A stretch of DNA of 64,000 nt, taken from contig NZ_JASAOF010000003.1 of NCBI RefSeq assembly GCF_029952525.1, positions 534,555-598,554 on the forward strand, in the 5' to 3' direction. This stretch comes from Saccharopolyspora ipomoeae (GTDB taxonomy: Bacteria > Actinomycetota > Actinomycetes > Mycobacteriales > Pseudonocardiaceae). Shown here piece by piece: positions 7,996 to 16,887 of this stretch. The notes beneath the pieces were generated by a model, which worked only from the letters and a program-made list of their open reading frames with translations, did no database searches and was not told where the DNA came from. Position numbers and translations under genes: made by a program. The first letter of the stretch is position 1; each line of letters opens with the position of its first letter.

Positions 7996-9200
7996 GCAGC
8001 ATCGTCCTCTCCTGCGTCGGTCTGATCGCGGTGCTGGCCGCGGTCGGCAAGGCCGTTCAAGGCCACCGCAGGCGGTCCCTCACGCCGAGCACGCTGTACC
8101 TGTGCGGCGCGATCGGCAGCGTGGGCCTGTCCGCGGCGCTGGTGGCTCCGGCTTCCCTGAGGTGGATGTCGACCTGGGAGCCCGTGCCCAACCTCGGGCG
8201 TCTGGTGGCCAACGTCCTGGCGATGCTCGCCGCCGTGTGCGTCCAAGGTTTGGTGGCGCACCTGCTGCACGAGCCGGCGCGCGCCCGCGCGGTGATGCGC
8301 GTGCAGATACCGATCATGGTCCTGGCGTCGGCGGCGATGGCGCTGCTGCTGCTCACGGCCGATCTCCCGTTCCACCTGGCCTACTTGGCCGGCTACGCCC
8401 ACCACCCGGCCGTAGCCGCCTACATCGTCGTGTTCACCCTCTACATCCTCTGGTCGACGTCGGTGTTCGGCTGGTTCTTGCACCACTACATCGCACGAAC
8501 CCCGCGCAGGTGGCTGCGCGCCGGGCTGCGCACGATCCAGGCCGGGTGCCTGGCATCGGCGGGGTGGGCAGCGGCCAAGATCACCGGTGCGCTGTGGGTG
8601 GTGAGCGGCCGCAGCCCCGTCGCGATGGAACCGGTGGCGGACCTGGCGAGCGCGTGCGCCGCGGCGTGCGTCGCCCTGGTCGCCGCCGGGGCGACCATGC
8701 CCGTCTGGGGCCCGCGCGCGGCGGTCCCGGTCTCGTGGGGCCGCGCGGTGCTCCAATCCCGGCGGCTGCGGCCGTTGTGGCAGCGGCTGGCCGGCGAGCT
8801 GCCGCAGATCACCTTGCCCGCCGCCACGTACGCCCACGCCGACGCGCGGTTCGCCCTGTACCGGCGGGTGGTGGAGATCCGCGACGCCCAGCTGGTGCTG
8901 CGCTCCTACGTCCACCCCGAGGCCCACGCGTGGGCTCGCCGCGCCGCCGAGCGGGCGGGGCTCGGCCCCCGGCGCACCCATCAGGTCGTCGAGGCGGCGT
9001 GCTTGGCCAGCGCGCTGGACGCTCACGCCGCGGGCCAGCGGCATCAGCCGGACCCGGACGAATCCACCGCGCCGTATCGCGGCGTGGGCTCGGATCCGCA
9101 CGCCGAGGCGCGGTGGTTGATCGAGATCGGCCGCCTCGTGGAACGCTCCCCGATCGTGGCCGACATCCGGTCCCGCAGCCGAGCCGACGTTCCCGGCTGA
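7992..9200 (+). CDS. Polytopic membrane protein, MAB_1171c-like
   Basis: This is a 402-residue protein with seven to eight predicted N-terminal membrane helices (about residues 3-18, 33-48, 64-88, 98-120, 128-165, 185-205 and 213-240). A soluble C-terminal domain of about 150 residues follows, rich in Arg and Glu (ARFALYRRVVEIRDAQLVLR, then RTHQVVEAACLASAL). It resembles the actinobacterial MAB_1171c 'putative transporter' family, whose substrate is not known. Its ATG overlaps the stop of the metallopeptidase gene by 4 bp, so the three genes 6918-9200 are translationally coupled. This conserved order suggests a sensing or signalling unit, but no function is established. Confidence 0.8.
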   Translation: MSSIVLSCVGLIAVLAAVGKAVQGHRRRSLTPSTLYLCGAIGSVGLSAALVAPASLRWMSTWEPVPNLGRLVANVLAMLAAVCVQGLVAHLLHEPARARAVMRVQIPIMVLASAAMALLLLTADLPFHLAYLAGYAHHPAVAAYIVVFTLYILWSTSVFGWFLHHYIARTPRRWLRAGLRTIQAGCLASAGWAAAKITGALWVVSGRSPVAMEPVADLASACAAACVALVAAGATMPVWGPRAAVPVSWGRAVLQSRRLRPLWQRLAGELPQITLPAATYAHADARFALYRRVVEIRDAQLVLRSYVHPEAHAWARRAAERAGLGPRRTHQVVEAACLASALDAHAAGQRHQPDPDESTAPYRGVGSDPHAEARWLIEIGRLVERSPIVADIRSRSRADVPG

Positions 9201-9204
9201 GCTC

Positions 9205-9843
9205 TCAGCCCAGGGCGGCGAACAGGCCGCCGCCGACGGCGGCGCCGATCAGCGCGCCGAGGACGACCTGCGCGGTGGTGTGGTCGCGGACCTGCACGCG
9301 CGACCAGGAGATCGCCGCCACCAGCACCATCAACGCCCAGCACACCGGGTGGTAGGTCACGGCGAGGATCACCACCGCGCCCGACGCCACCGCCGAGTGC
9401 ATCGAGATCTTCCACCGCGCCGTGATTCCTCCCGTGACGAGCAGGGAGGCGATCATGGCGACGTCCAGGACGATCACCTGCCGCGGCGCTCCCAGGGCGA
9501 CCAGCAGGCCCAGGCCGACCAGGCTCATGACGATCAGCGCGATGAGGGGAACCAACCTGCCCGCGCGGTCGCGGACGTGGTGGCCGTCCCACCGGCCGGT
9601 CCTGGCTCCCCAGACGATCACCGCCATCGGGAGGATGCTGCTGGTGGCCGCGACGAGCAGGCCCCAGCCGAGCGCGGGGAGCACTCGGTGCGTCGCGCGC
9701 CAGGCCACCGCCAGCGGCAGCAGGACGACGATCACCCACGGCGCGAACAGCTCGGTGAGCACGCGCGCCAGTCGGTCGCGCAGGTCGCGCGCCGGGCTGC
9801 CGATCGTGGTGTTCTCGGTCGTCGGGCAAGCGTCCACGGGCAC
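9205..9843 (-). CDS. PAP2-superfamily integral membrane phosphatase
   Basis: This is a 212-residue protein starting at GTG 9843 with six predicted membrane helices. The acid-phosphatase motif pieces KISMHSAVASG and SRVQVRDHTTAQVVLGA give the conserved Ser-His and Arg...His residues of the lipid phosphatase family, although the first K-x6-RP motif is not obvious. Family members dephosphorylate isoprenyl or phosphatidyl phosphates at the membrane. It is convergent with the preceding membrane gene, with only 4 bp between the stops. The substrate is not inferable from sequence. Confidence 0.8.
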   Translation of the reverse strand: MPVDACPTTENTTIGSPARDLRDRLARVLTELFAPWVIVVLLPLAVAWRATHRVLPALGWGLLVAATSSILPMAVIVWGARTGRWDGHHVRDRAGRLVPLIALIVMSLVGLGLLVALGAPRQVIVLDVAMIASLLVTGGITARWKISMHSAVASGAVVILAVTYHPVCWALMVLVAAISWSRVQVRDHTTAQVVLGALIGAAVGGGLFAALG

Positions 9844-10295
9844 AGTTTCACATGCTCAGCGGACCGCACCCGCCAGCAGCTCACCACCACCAGCGCGAGG
9901 TTTGGGGAATTTGCCCCTAGTTCGAATTCGAATTGGTGGATGAGCAACTCAAGTCCGAATGCGGGGCAATTGCCGGAGCGCACGAATCGCAGTGCGGCGA
10001 GAAAAGGGGAATTAGGGGCGGCCCGCTCAACCAGCCTGGGGGTCACCGGGAGCAGGCCGCCACGCTCAGTGTAGGGCAAGATCGCCGGTTTGCCGACGAC
10101 GTGAGCGAGCCCTTCGCCGCCAATTTTCAGCCGAATCGATAACCACTCGATGGGGTGAGTCTCGCCGGGTGGCCGTGCAGGCGTGAACCGCTGATGCCGA
10201 TGTCACCCATCGGAGTAACGGCGGGTGACTGATCGACGGACGCTCCCGCCGGAAACTCCGTGGCAGCAAAAGCACGCTGAGGGTGGGAGAAAAAC
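9844..10295. other. 452-bp intergenic stretch with lower GC
   Basis: I find no supportable gene here. Short open frames on both strands have poor codon bias and no family signature. The left half is less GC-rich than its surroundings, and it contains the palindrome TTCGAATTCGAA (9921-9932) and several GGGGAATT/GGGGCAATT-like words. A GAGGGTGGGAG purine stretch just before 10296 is the ribosome site of the next gene. It may hold the divergent promoters of the PAP2 gene and the zinc-ribbon gene, or be decayed coding sequence. Confidence 0.5.
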
Positions 10296-10808
10296 GTGAC
10301 GGACACGGCACTGCGCAAGGCGGTTCTCGACCGGCTCGACACGCTGGACAGAGCGATGGGCGAAGGCGCTCCCGAAGTGCTTCTCCCCATTGCCCGATCC
10401 GAACTGCATCGACTCACCGAAGCCCTCCAAACCCTGTTAGCCGATCACGAACCCGACAAGGACGGACGCTGCCCGTCCTGCCGCGGAACGCTGCGCGGCC
10501 GCCCCTGGCCCTGCAAGGTGTGGCAGGCCGCGCACCACCAGCTCATCACCGAGCGCTCCGCCTCGCAGGAACGTCGCAGCAACCTCCGCCGCCAAACCGG
10601 ATCGCACCCCCGCACCCCCGAACCCGAGGTCCCGGTGATCAGCGAGCCGATCGTGTCGACCGTCGGACGAGGCCCCTCCGACTGGGACACCGACGAGTTC
10701 ATCCGGCCCGACCTGACCACCGTCCCGATGACCCCGCCTCTGCTCGCCCAGCCGGCCGACGCCGAGCGCGGCACGATCTACCGCGCGGCCGTCGTCGAAC
10801 GCTCCTGA
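10296..10808 (+). CDS. Hypothetical protein with CPSC/CKVW zinc-ribbon-like motif
   Basis: This is a 170-residue soluble protein from GTG 10296, with a good upstream purine stretch. The N-terminal part is helical (LRKAVLDRLDTLDRAMGEG), followed at about residues 58-75 by GRCPSCRGTLRGRPWPCKVW, whose three cysteines could bind a metal or are part of a treble-clef-like loop. The C-terminal 90 residues are Pro-, Arg- and Glu-rich and probably disordered. I do not recognise a characterised family; similar proteins seem confined to actinomycetes. It is upstream of, and in the same direction as, an ABC transporter pair with a gap of about 136 bp. Confidence 0.75.
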   Translation: MTDTALRKAVLDRLDTLDRAMGEGAPEVLLPIARSELHRLTEALQTLLADHEPDKDGRCPSCRGTLRGRPWPCKVWQAAHHQLITERSASQERRSNLRRQTGSHPRTPEPEVPVISEPIVSTVGRGPSDWDTDEFIRPDLTTVPMTPPLLAQPADAERGTIYRAAVVERS

Positions 10809-10944
10809 CCTGCCGCTCTCCCCCACGTCCGGCTCCCGATGACCTTTGCGGCCGCGACACCGCACCGGGCCGCGCCCGCCTGTCCGGCAGGATGGGGGCC
10901 GTCAGGGTTGGCACACCGACGGGTGACCGGACGTGGGAGGGCGC

Positions 10945-11913
10945 GTGCACGACGGCAGCGGTCGCATCCACGTGCAAGGGCTGAACAAGACGTTCGGCCC
11001 CGTGCACGCGGTGCAGGACCTCAGCTTCACGGTGCAGCCCGGCGCGGTCACCGGTTTCCTCGGCCCCAACGGGGCGGGCAAGACCACGGCGCTGCGCATG
11101 ATCCTCGGCCTGGTCGCGCCCACCTCGGGCACCGCGACCATCAACGGACTGCCGTTCCACCGGCTGCCGAAGCCCGGCGGGATCGTCGGGGCGGTGCTCG
11201 ACGCGCACGGGTTCCACCCGAACCGCACCGCCCGCCACCACCTGCGCTGCTACGCCGCCGCGATGGACGTCCCCGACTCGCAGGTGGACCGGGCGCTGGA
11301 GCTGGTCGGCCTGGCCGCCGCCGCGGACCGCAAGACCGGCGGCTTCTCGCTGGGCATGCGGCAACGCCTCGCGCTGGCCACCGCGCTGCTCGGGGATCCG
11401 CAGATCCTGGTCCTCGACGAGCCCGCCAACGGCCTGGATCCCGAGGGGATCGCGTGGTTGCGGGGTTTCCTGCACGCGTTCGCCGCCGGGGGCCGCACGG
11501 TGCTGATGTCCAGCCACTTCCTCCGCGAGATCGAGAACACCGTCGACCGGCTGGTCATCATCAGCCAGGGCCGCTGCGTCTACGACGGGCACGTCGAGGA
11601 GCTGCGCGCCGCCCAGCAGGCCCGCGCGCTCGTGCAGGCCGACAGCCCGGAGGTGCTGGTCGGCAAGGTCCAGGAAGCCGGTTTCGGGGTCGAATACCTG
11701 CCGGACGGGCGGCTGGCCGTGATCGGGGCCGATTCCCGCGCGGTCGCCGACCTGGCGCGGGAAGCGGGCGTCGCGCTCTACGCGATGCAGGACGAGCGCA
11801 TCGACCTGGAGCAGTTGTTCTTCCGCCTCACCCACGGCCAGTACGCGGGACTTCCGCAGTACGCCCCGCCGAGAACGTGGACGGGCCGGCCAGGCGAAGG
11901 TGGGGACGTGTGA
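10945..11913 (+). CDS. ABC transporter ATP-binding protein
   Basis: This is a 322-residue nucleotide-binding subunit of the DRA/CcmA-like class that pairs with ABC-2 type permeases. Walker A is GFLGPNGAGKTTALR, the signature region is GGFSLGMRQRLALA, Walker B is ILVLDEPANGLDPEG, and the switch histidine is in MSSHFLRE. The C-terminal 90 residues form the accessory domain common in this class. I chose GTG 10945, preceded by GGAGG, although GTG 10933 is possible. The stop overlaps the permease start. Cargo is unknown; such pairs often export antimicrobial peptides or lantibiotics, which is inference. Confidence 0.9.
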   Translation: MHDGSGRIHVQGLNKTFGPVHAVQDLSFTVQPGAVTGFLGPNGAGKTTALRMILGLVAPTSGTATINGLPFHRLPKPGGIVGAVLDAHGFHPNRTARHHLRCYAAAMDVPDSQVDRALELVGLAAAADRKTGGFSLGMRQRLALATALLGDPQILVLDEPANGLDPEGIAWLRGFLHAFAAGGRTVLMSSHFLREIENTVDRLVIISQGRCVYDGHVEELRAAQQARALVQADSPEVLVGKVQEAGFGVEYLPDGRLAVIGADSRAVADLAREAGVALYAMQDERIDLEQLFFRLTHGQYAGLPQYAPPRTWTGRPGEGGDV

Positions 11914-12767
11914 TGATCGCGCTGATCAAGGCCGAGTACCGGAAGATCTTCACCACCAGCCTGTGGTGGGCGCTGCTGATCCCCGTGGTGGTGCTGGGGT
12001 TCGGCGCGGGCTGGTTGGGCACCGCCTTCGGCGGGATCATCGACATGGTCGAGGAGTTCAGCGCGTCCCTGCCGCTGGGCCTGCTGTCGGTGGCGCTGTC
12101 GACGAACTTCGGCACGATCTTCGCGCTGCTGTTCGGCGCGATGTCCTTCGCGGGCGAGTTCCGCTCCAAGTCCATCACCACGACCTACCTCACGGCCAAC
12201 CCGCGCAGCTCGGTCCTGTGGGCGAAGCTGATCGCCTGCGCCGGCATCGGGGTGCTCTACGGCTTGGCGAACGTGCTGGTCGCGAGCTTCGGCGCGCTGC
12301 TCGGCGCCGGCCAGGACATGGGCAACTTCGGCGGCCTCGGCAGCTGGCTCGGCGTCGGCGGGGCCGGTGTGCTCGCGATGCTGCTGTGGACGCTGCTCGG
12401 GGTCGGTTTCGGCGCGCTGATCGCCAACTCCGTCCTGGTGATCATCCTGCCGCTGGTCTACAAGTTCGCGGTCGAGTTCATCCTGTCGATCAGCCTGATC
12501 GACACCGCGGTCTCGGGCATCAGCCCCTACCTGCCGGGCGCGGCCGGCAACGGGATCGTGTCGAACCTGGCGGTGCCGCTGTTCGTCTCCGCGGTGGCGG
12601 GACCCGACGAACCGAACACGCCGCGCGCCGCGTTCGAACTCCTGCACCTGTTCTTCGGCGGCACCTACGGGCACCCGTGGTGGGCGAGCCTGCTGACGTT
12701 CCTCGGTTACACCGCGCTGTTCGTGGCCGGGGGCTGGTTCGTGAGCACGCGGCGCGACGTGGTGTGA
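11913..12767 (+). CDS. ABC-2 type transporter permease
   Basis: This is a 284-residue integral membrane subunit with six predicted helices (about residues 20-36, 54-73, 98-122, 148-167, 172-192 and 257-276). It starts at ATG 11913, one base inside the stop of the ATPase gene; GTG 11910 is an equally coupled alternative. The N-terminus MIALIKAEYRKIFTTSLWW is typical of ABC-2 permeases. Its stop codon lies inside the left arm of a 71-bp hairpin made of two inverted copies of the dispersed motif, which may terminate the operon. Confidence 0.88.
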   Translation: MIALIKAEYRKIFTTSLWWALLIPVVVLGFGAGWLGTAFGGIIDMVEEFSASLPLGLLSVALSTNFGTIFALLFGAMSFAGEFRSKSITTTYLTANPRSSVLWAKLIACAGIGVLYGLANVLVASFGALLGAGQDMGNFGGLGSWLGVGGAGVLAMLLWTLLGVGFGALIANSVLVIILPLVYKFAVEFILSISLIDTAVSGISPYLPGAAGNGIVSNLAVPLFVSAVAGPDEPNTPRAAFELLHLFFGGTYGHPWWASLLTFLGYTALFVAGGWFVSTRRDVV

Positions 12768-12834
12768 GGAAGGGAACCTTCCTGTCATCCCGCACGGGCT
12801 GCGGGCGAAATGACGGGAAGGTTCCCTTCCTCAC
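12764..12834. repeat. Inverted pair of dispersed motifs forming a long hairpin
   Basis: The left arm GTGAGGAAGGGAACCTTCC (12764-12782) and right arm GGAAGGTTCCCTTCCTCAC (12816-12834) are perfect 19-bp inverted repeats. The 33-bp spacer also contains CCCGCA/TGCGGG pairing. The GTGA at its left end contains the TGA stop of the permease gene. This is the best-preserved double copy in the window and could act as a transcription terminator, although there is no T-run. Confidence 0.92.
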
Positions 12835-12903
12835 GCGTTGGCGCCGGTCACACCGCGGGATCGGTGGTGCTGCGACGTCGGTGCGGCGGCCTAACCTGAC
12901 GGG

Positions 12904-15900
12904 GTGAGCGACTCCGAGAATCCCCGCCGTTCCTCCGGCGGCTGGATCCGTCGCCTCTTCGCCGCATGTCGGCGCCACCCGGTCGCGTTGACGTTGGCGA
13001 TGGGCGCCTCCGTGACCGCAGTGGGGCTGGAGGCGCTGGTTCCGCTGCTGACCAAGCTCGCGGTCGACGACGCGGTGGCCCGCAGCACCGAACGGCTGTG
13101 GTGGATCGTGCTCGTGCTGCTGGTGCTGGGGGTGTTCCGGTTCGCGGCCGCGTTCGTCCGCCGCTACAGCGCCGGACGCCTGGCCTTGGACGTGCAGCAC
13201 GACCTGCGGCGGGCGGTGTTCGCCGCGATGCAGCGGCTCGACGGGGGCAAGCAGGACGCGCTCCGCACCGGCCAGGTGGTGTCGCGGTCGATCAGCGACC
13301 TGCAGCTGGTGAACTCGCTGCTGTCGATGCTGCCGCTGGCGGCGGGCACCGCGGTGCTGGCGGTGTTCGCGATCGCGGCGATGCTGTGGCTGTCCCCGCT
13401 GCTCACGGTGGTTGCCTTGATCGTCGCGCCGCTGATCGCGGTCGTCTCGGCGCGCAGCAAGAAGCGGTTGTTCCCGGCGACCTGGTCGGCTCAGCAACGC
13501 GCGGCCGACATCGCCCAGCACGTCGAGGAGACCGTCACCGGCGTGCGCGTGGTCAAGGGCTTCGGGCAGGAGGAACGGGAGGTCTCCCGGCTGGAGACGC
13601 GGGCGCGGCGGCTGTTCGCCGCGCGGCTGCGCGCGGCCCGCATGACCTCGCTCCCGGCCGCGAGTCTGGCGACGCTGCCGTCGGCCGGTCAGGTCGGCGT
13701 GCTCGGCCTGGGCGGCTGGATGGTGCTGCAGGACCAGGTGAGCTTGGGAACCTTCGTGGCATTCGCCGGCTACGTGGCGATGCTGTCCGGCCCGGCCCGC
13801 ATGCTCTCCAGCGTGATGATCCAGGCCCAGCTGGCGCGGGCCGGGGTCGAGCGCATCCACGAGCTCACCGACTCCCAGCCCGAGGTCGAGGAGAAGCCCG
13901 ACGCCCGCAGCCTGCCCGAGGGGCCTCTGGAGGTCCGCCTCGACGAGGTCGGGTTCGGCTACACCCGCGATCAGCCGGTGCTGCGGGACGCGACGTTGCG
14001 GGTCCGCCCGGGCGAGACGGTGGCGTTGGTGGGGCCGGCCGGATCGGGCAAGTCGACGGTGTCGCTGCTGCTGCCCCGCTTCTACGACGTGCACTCGGGC
14101 CGCGTCGCGATCGCCTCCGCTGACACCGGGGAGACCTTCGACCTCCGCGACCTGCGGCTGGATTCGCTGCGCGGCGCGGTGGGCGTGGTCTTCGAGGAAG
14201 CGTTCCTGTTCTCCGACACCATTCGCGGCAACATCGCCTACGGCCGCGCCGACGCGAGCGAGGAGGACGTGATCGCGGCGGCGAAGGGCGCGGAGGCCCA
14301 CGAGTTCATCTCCGCCCTCCCGGACGGGTACGACACGACCGTCGGCGAGCGGGGTCTGACGCTGTCCGGGGGCCAGCGGCAGCGGGTGGCGCTGGCCAGG
14401 GCCCTGCTGTCGAACCCCCGGGTGCTGGTGCTCGACGACGCGACCTCGGCGGTCGATCCGGCGACCGAGGCCGCCATCCACGACACGCTGCGGTCGGTGA
14501 CAGCGCAGCGCACGACTCTGCTGATCGCGCACCGGCGCTCGACGCTGGCGCTGGCCGACCGGATCGCGGTGCTCGACGGGGGACGCGTCGTGGACGTGGG
14601 CACCGAGAGCGAGCTGCGGGAGCGGTGCGAGCTGTTCCGGTCGTTGCTGGCCGGTCCCGGCGAGACCATCGACGAGCCGCACGACGGTGGGGCGGACGTG
14701 TCCCCCGACGACATCACCCCGGAGCTGTGGCGACGGGAGGAGCAGCCCGCGGATGAGGTGACGGGAACCTCCGTGTCAACGCCGGGCAGGCACGGCATGG
14801 GTGAGGGGTCCGTTCCTCCCACTCCGGAGTTGGTCGAGGGCATTCGCGCGTTGCCGCCGGCGAGCGATCTGCCTCGGGTGCGGGGAACCGATCCGACGGC
14901 GCCCGACCCGCAGTTCCGGCTGGCGCGCCTGCTGCGGCCGATCCGGTGGGGGTTGGTGCTGACGGTCGCCCTGGTCGCCGGGGACGCGTTGACCTCGGTG
15001 CTGCTGCCGTCGCTGGTGCGGCACGGCATCGACAGCGGTGTCGGGACCGGCAACGTCGACACGTTGTGGCTGGCCACGGGCCTGGCGGCGGTGCTGGTGG
15101 CCGGTGGCTGGCTGGTGATCAAGCTGCAGACGGTGATCACCGCCCGCACCGGCGAGACCCTGCTCTACGTGCTGCGGTTGCGCAGCTTCGCGCACCTGCA
15201 GCGGTTGGGCCTGGACTTCTACGAGCGGGAGCTGGCCGGGCGGATCATGACCCGGATGACCACGGACGTCGATGCGCTGTCGTCGTTCTTGCAGACGGGT
15301 TTGGCGACGTTCGTGGTGAGCGTGCTGACGTTGCTGGGCATCGCGGGCGCGCTGCTGTTCACCGACCCGTCGCTGGCGCTGGTGGCGATGGCGGTGCTGC
15401 CGGTGCTGGTGGTGGCCACGATCGTGTTCCGCAGGGTCTCGTCGACGGCTTACGCCGAGGCGCGGGAGCGGGTCAGCACCGTCAACGCCGACCTGCAGGA
15501 GAACGTCTCGGGTATGCGGGTCGCCCAGGCCCACCGCCGCGAGGGCCACGCCGCGACGGTGTTCGCGCAGCGCAGCGATGCTTATCGGCGTTCGCGGCTG
15601 CGGGCTCAGCGCTACATCGCCACGTACTTCCCGTTCGTGGCGCTGCTGTCGGAGATCGCGCAGGCCGCGGTGCTGGGAGTGGGGGCGACGCGGGTCGCTT
15701 CGGGTGAGCTGACGGCCGGCGTGCTGGTCGCCTTCCTGCTGTACCTGGGGTTGTTCTTCTCGCCGGTGCAGCAGCTGTCCGGTGTGTTCGACGCCTACCA
15801 GCAGGCTCGTGTCGGGTTGCGGCGCATCGGCGAGCTGCTGCGCACGCCGACGTCGGTTCCGGAGCCCGCCGAGCCGGTGGAGGTGCCCGAGCGGCTGCGC

Positions 15901-16674
15901 GGCGAGGTGGAGTTGCGGGACGTCTCGTTCCGCTACCCGGGCACCGAGCAGTGGGCGCTGCGGGACGTGAACCTGCGGGTGCGGCCCGGGGAGACGGTGG
16001 CGCTGGTGGGCGCCACGGGTGCCGGGAAGTCGACCTTGATCAAGCTGATCGCCCGGTTCTACGACGTCACCGACGGTGCGGTGCTGGTCGACGGGACGGA
16101 CGTGCGCGGCTACGAGCTGGCGGCGTTCCACCAGCGGCTGGCGGTGGTGCCGCAGGAGGGGCACCTGTTCACCGGCGACGTCTCCGACAACATCACCTAC
16201 GCCCGCCCCGATGCCGGGCCTGCGGAGGTGGAGGCCGCCGCCCGCGCGGTGGGGGCGCTGCCGGGGATCGCGATGCTGCCGCACGGGTTCCGGCAGGAGG
16301 TGGGTGAGCGCGGTCGAGGTCTGTCAGCGGGCCAGCGCCAGTTGGTGGCGTTGGCGAGGGCGCAGCTGGTGGAGCCGGACGTGCTGCTGCTGGACGAGGC
16401 CACGGCGGCGCTGGACCCGGCGACGGAGTCGATGGTGGTGGCGGCCAGCGACCGGTTGGCGGCGCAGCGCACCACGTTCGTCGTCGCGCACCGGTTGGGC
16501 ACGGCGGCCCGCGCGGACCGGATCGTGGTGGTCGACGGCGGGCGCATCGTCGAACAGGGCGGGCACGAGGAACTGCTGGCCCGGCACGGTCACTACGCGC
16601 GGCTGTGGCGGGCGTCCGACGCGCACGACTCACCTGGGGGCGGTGCCGTGGCGGAGACGAGCAACATCGCGTGA
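12904..16674 (+). CDS. Fused two-half ABC exporter (TMD-NBD-TMD-NBD)
   Basis: This 1256-residue protein carries two complete type-I ABC exporter halves, as in mycobacterial Rv0194-like multidrug exporters. Half 1 has its membrane domain at about residues 20-300 and Walker A GPAGSGKST near residue 380, with signature LSGGQRQ and Walker B VLVLDDATSAVD. Half 2 has its membrane domain at about residues 675-985 and Walker A GATGAGKST near residue 1037, with signature LSAGQRQ and Walker B VLLLDEATAALD. NBD1 has Asp where the catalytic Glu is expected, and NBD2 has a deviant signature. Both changes fall in one composite ATP site, so that site is probably degenerate. A TAACCT -10-like box 6 bp before GTG suggests a leaderless mRNA. 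Substrate unknown. Confidence 0.93.
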   Translation: MSDSENPRRSSGGWIRRLFAACRRHPVALTLAMGASVTAVGLEALVPLLTKLAVDDAVARSTERLWWIVLVLLVLGVFRFAAAFVRRYSAGRLALDVQHDLRRAVFAAMQRLDGGKQDALRTGQVVSRSISDLQLVNSLLSMLPLAAGTAVLAVFAIAAMLWLSPLLTVVALIVAPLIAVVSARSKKRLFPATWSAQQRAADIAQHVEETVTGVRVVKGFGQEEREVSRLETRARRLFAARLRAARMTSLPAASLATLPSAGQVGVLGLGGWMVLQDQVSLGTFVAFAGYVAMLSGPARMLSSVMIQAQLARAGVERIHELTDSQPEVEEKPDARSLPEGPLEVRLDEVGFGYTRDQPVLRDATLRVRPGETVALVGPAGSGKSTVSLLLPRFYDVHSGRVAIASADTGETFDLRDLRLDSLRGAVGVVFEEAFLFSDTIRGNIAYGRADASEEDVIAAAKGAEAHEFISALPDGYDTTVGERGLTLSGGQRQRVALARALLSNPRVLVLDDATSAVDPATEAAIHDTLRSVTAQRTTLLIAHRRSTLALADRIAVLDGGRVVDVGTESELRERCELFRSLLAGPGETIDEPHDGGADVSPDDITPELWRREEQPADEVTGTSVSTPGRHGMGEGSVPPTPELVEGIRALPPASDLPRVRGTDPTAPDPQFRLARLLRPIRWGLVLTVALVAGDALTSVLLPSLVRHGIDSGVGTGNVDTLWLATGLAAVLVAGGWLVIKLQTVITARTGETLLYVLRLRSFAHLQRLGLDFYERELAGRIMTRMTTDVDALSSFLQTGLATFVVSVLTLLGIAGALLFTDPSLALVAMAVLPVLVVATIVFRRVSSTAYAEARERVSTVNADLQENVSGMRVAQAHRREGHAATVFAQRSDAYRRSRLRAQRYIATYFPFVALLSEIAQAAVLGVGATRVASGELTAGVLVAFLLYLGLFFSPVQQLSGVFDAYQQARVGLRRIGELLRTPTSVPEPAEPVEVPERLRGEVELRDVSFRYPGTEQWALRDVNLRVRPGETVALVGATGAGKSTLIKLIARFYDVTDGAVLVDGTDVRGYELAAFHQRLAVVPQEGHLFTGDVSDNITYARPDAGPAEVEAAARAVGALPGIAMLPHGFRQEVGERGRGLSAGQRQLVALARAQLVEPDVLLLDEATAALDPATESMVVAASDRLAAQRTTFVVAHRLGTAARADRIVVVDGGRIVEQGGHEELLARHGHYARLWRASDAHDSPGGGAVAETSNIA

Positions 16675-16775
16675 GGAGGGGAACCTTCCTGTCACCCCGG
16701 GTCCGCGAGGGGAGCGCTACTTCTGGGTCACCGCGAGGTCGCCGACGGGTGTGAGGAGGGGAACCTTTCTGTCAC
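16671..16775. repeat. Two direct copies of the dispersed motif after the ABC exporter
   Basis: GTGAGGAGGGGAACC at 16671 and again at 16751 are each followed by TT(C/T)CTGTCAC, so two nearly identical 25-bp units are 80 bp apart. The first unit contains the TGA stop codon (16672-16674) of the exporter gene. These two copies are closest to the apparent consensus in the window. Confidence 0.92.
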
Positions 16776-16873
16776 GATCGCCACATCTCAGCCCGCGAGC
16801 GCACGCAACGGAATCAGGCGGACACGGTCCGCGATCGCTAAACGGAAAAATCGGACACTCGGGTGAGAGCCGG

Positions 16874-16887
16874 TGGGAGCGCTCCCG
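16874..16887. promoter_or_regulatory. CebR-like / LacI-family operator palindrome
   Basis: TGGGAGCGCTCCCG contains the perfect 12-bp palindrome GGGAGCGCTCCC. It differs in one base from TGGGAGCGCTCCCA, the known operator of the Streptomyces cellobiose repressor CebR (LacI family). No sugar-utilisation gene is adjacent; the nearest downstream gene, about 320 bp away, is kgd. Confidence 0.5.

Noticed and set aside
9933..10142. Possible 69-residue gene in the 9.8-10.3 kb gap
   Set aside because: Poor codon bias and no ribosome site; the region looks regulatory or decayed.
12764..12834. Hairpin taken as a simple Rho-independent terminator
   Set aside because: There is no T-run, and the same arms recur as single copies elsewhere, so it is better described as an inverted pair of the dispersed motif, which may also terminate.
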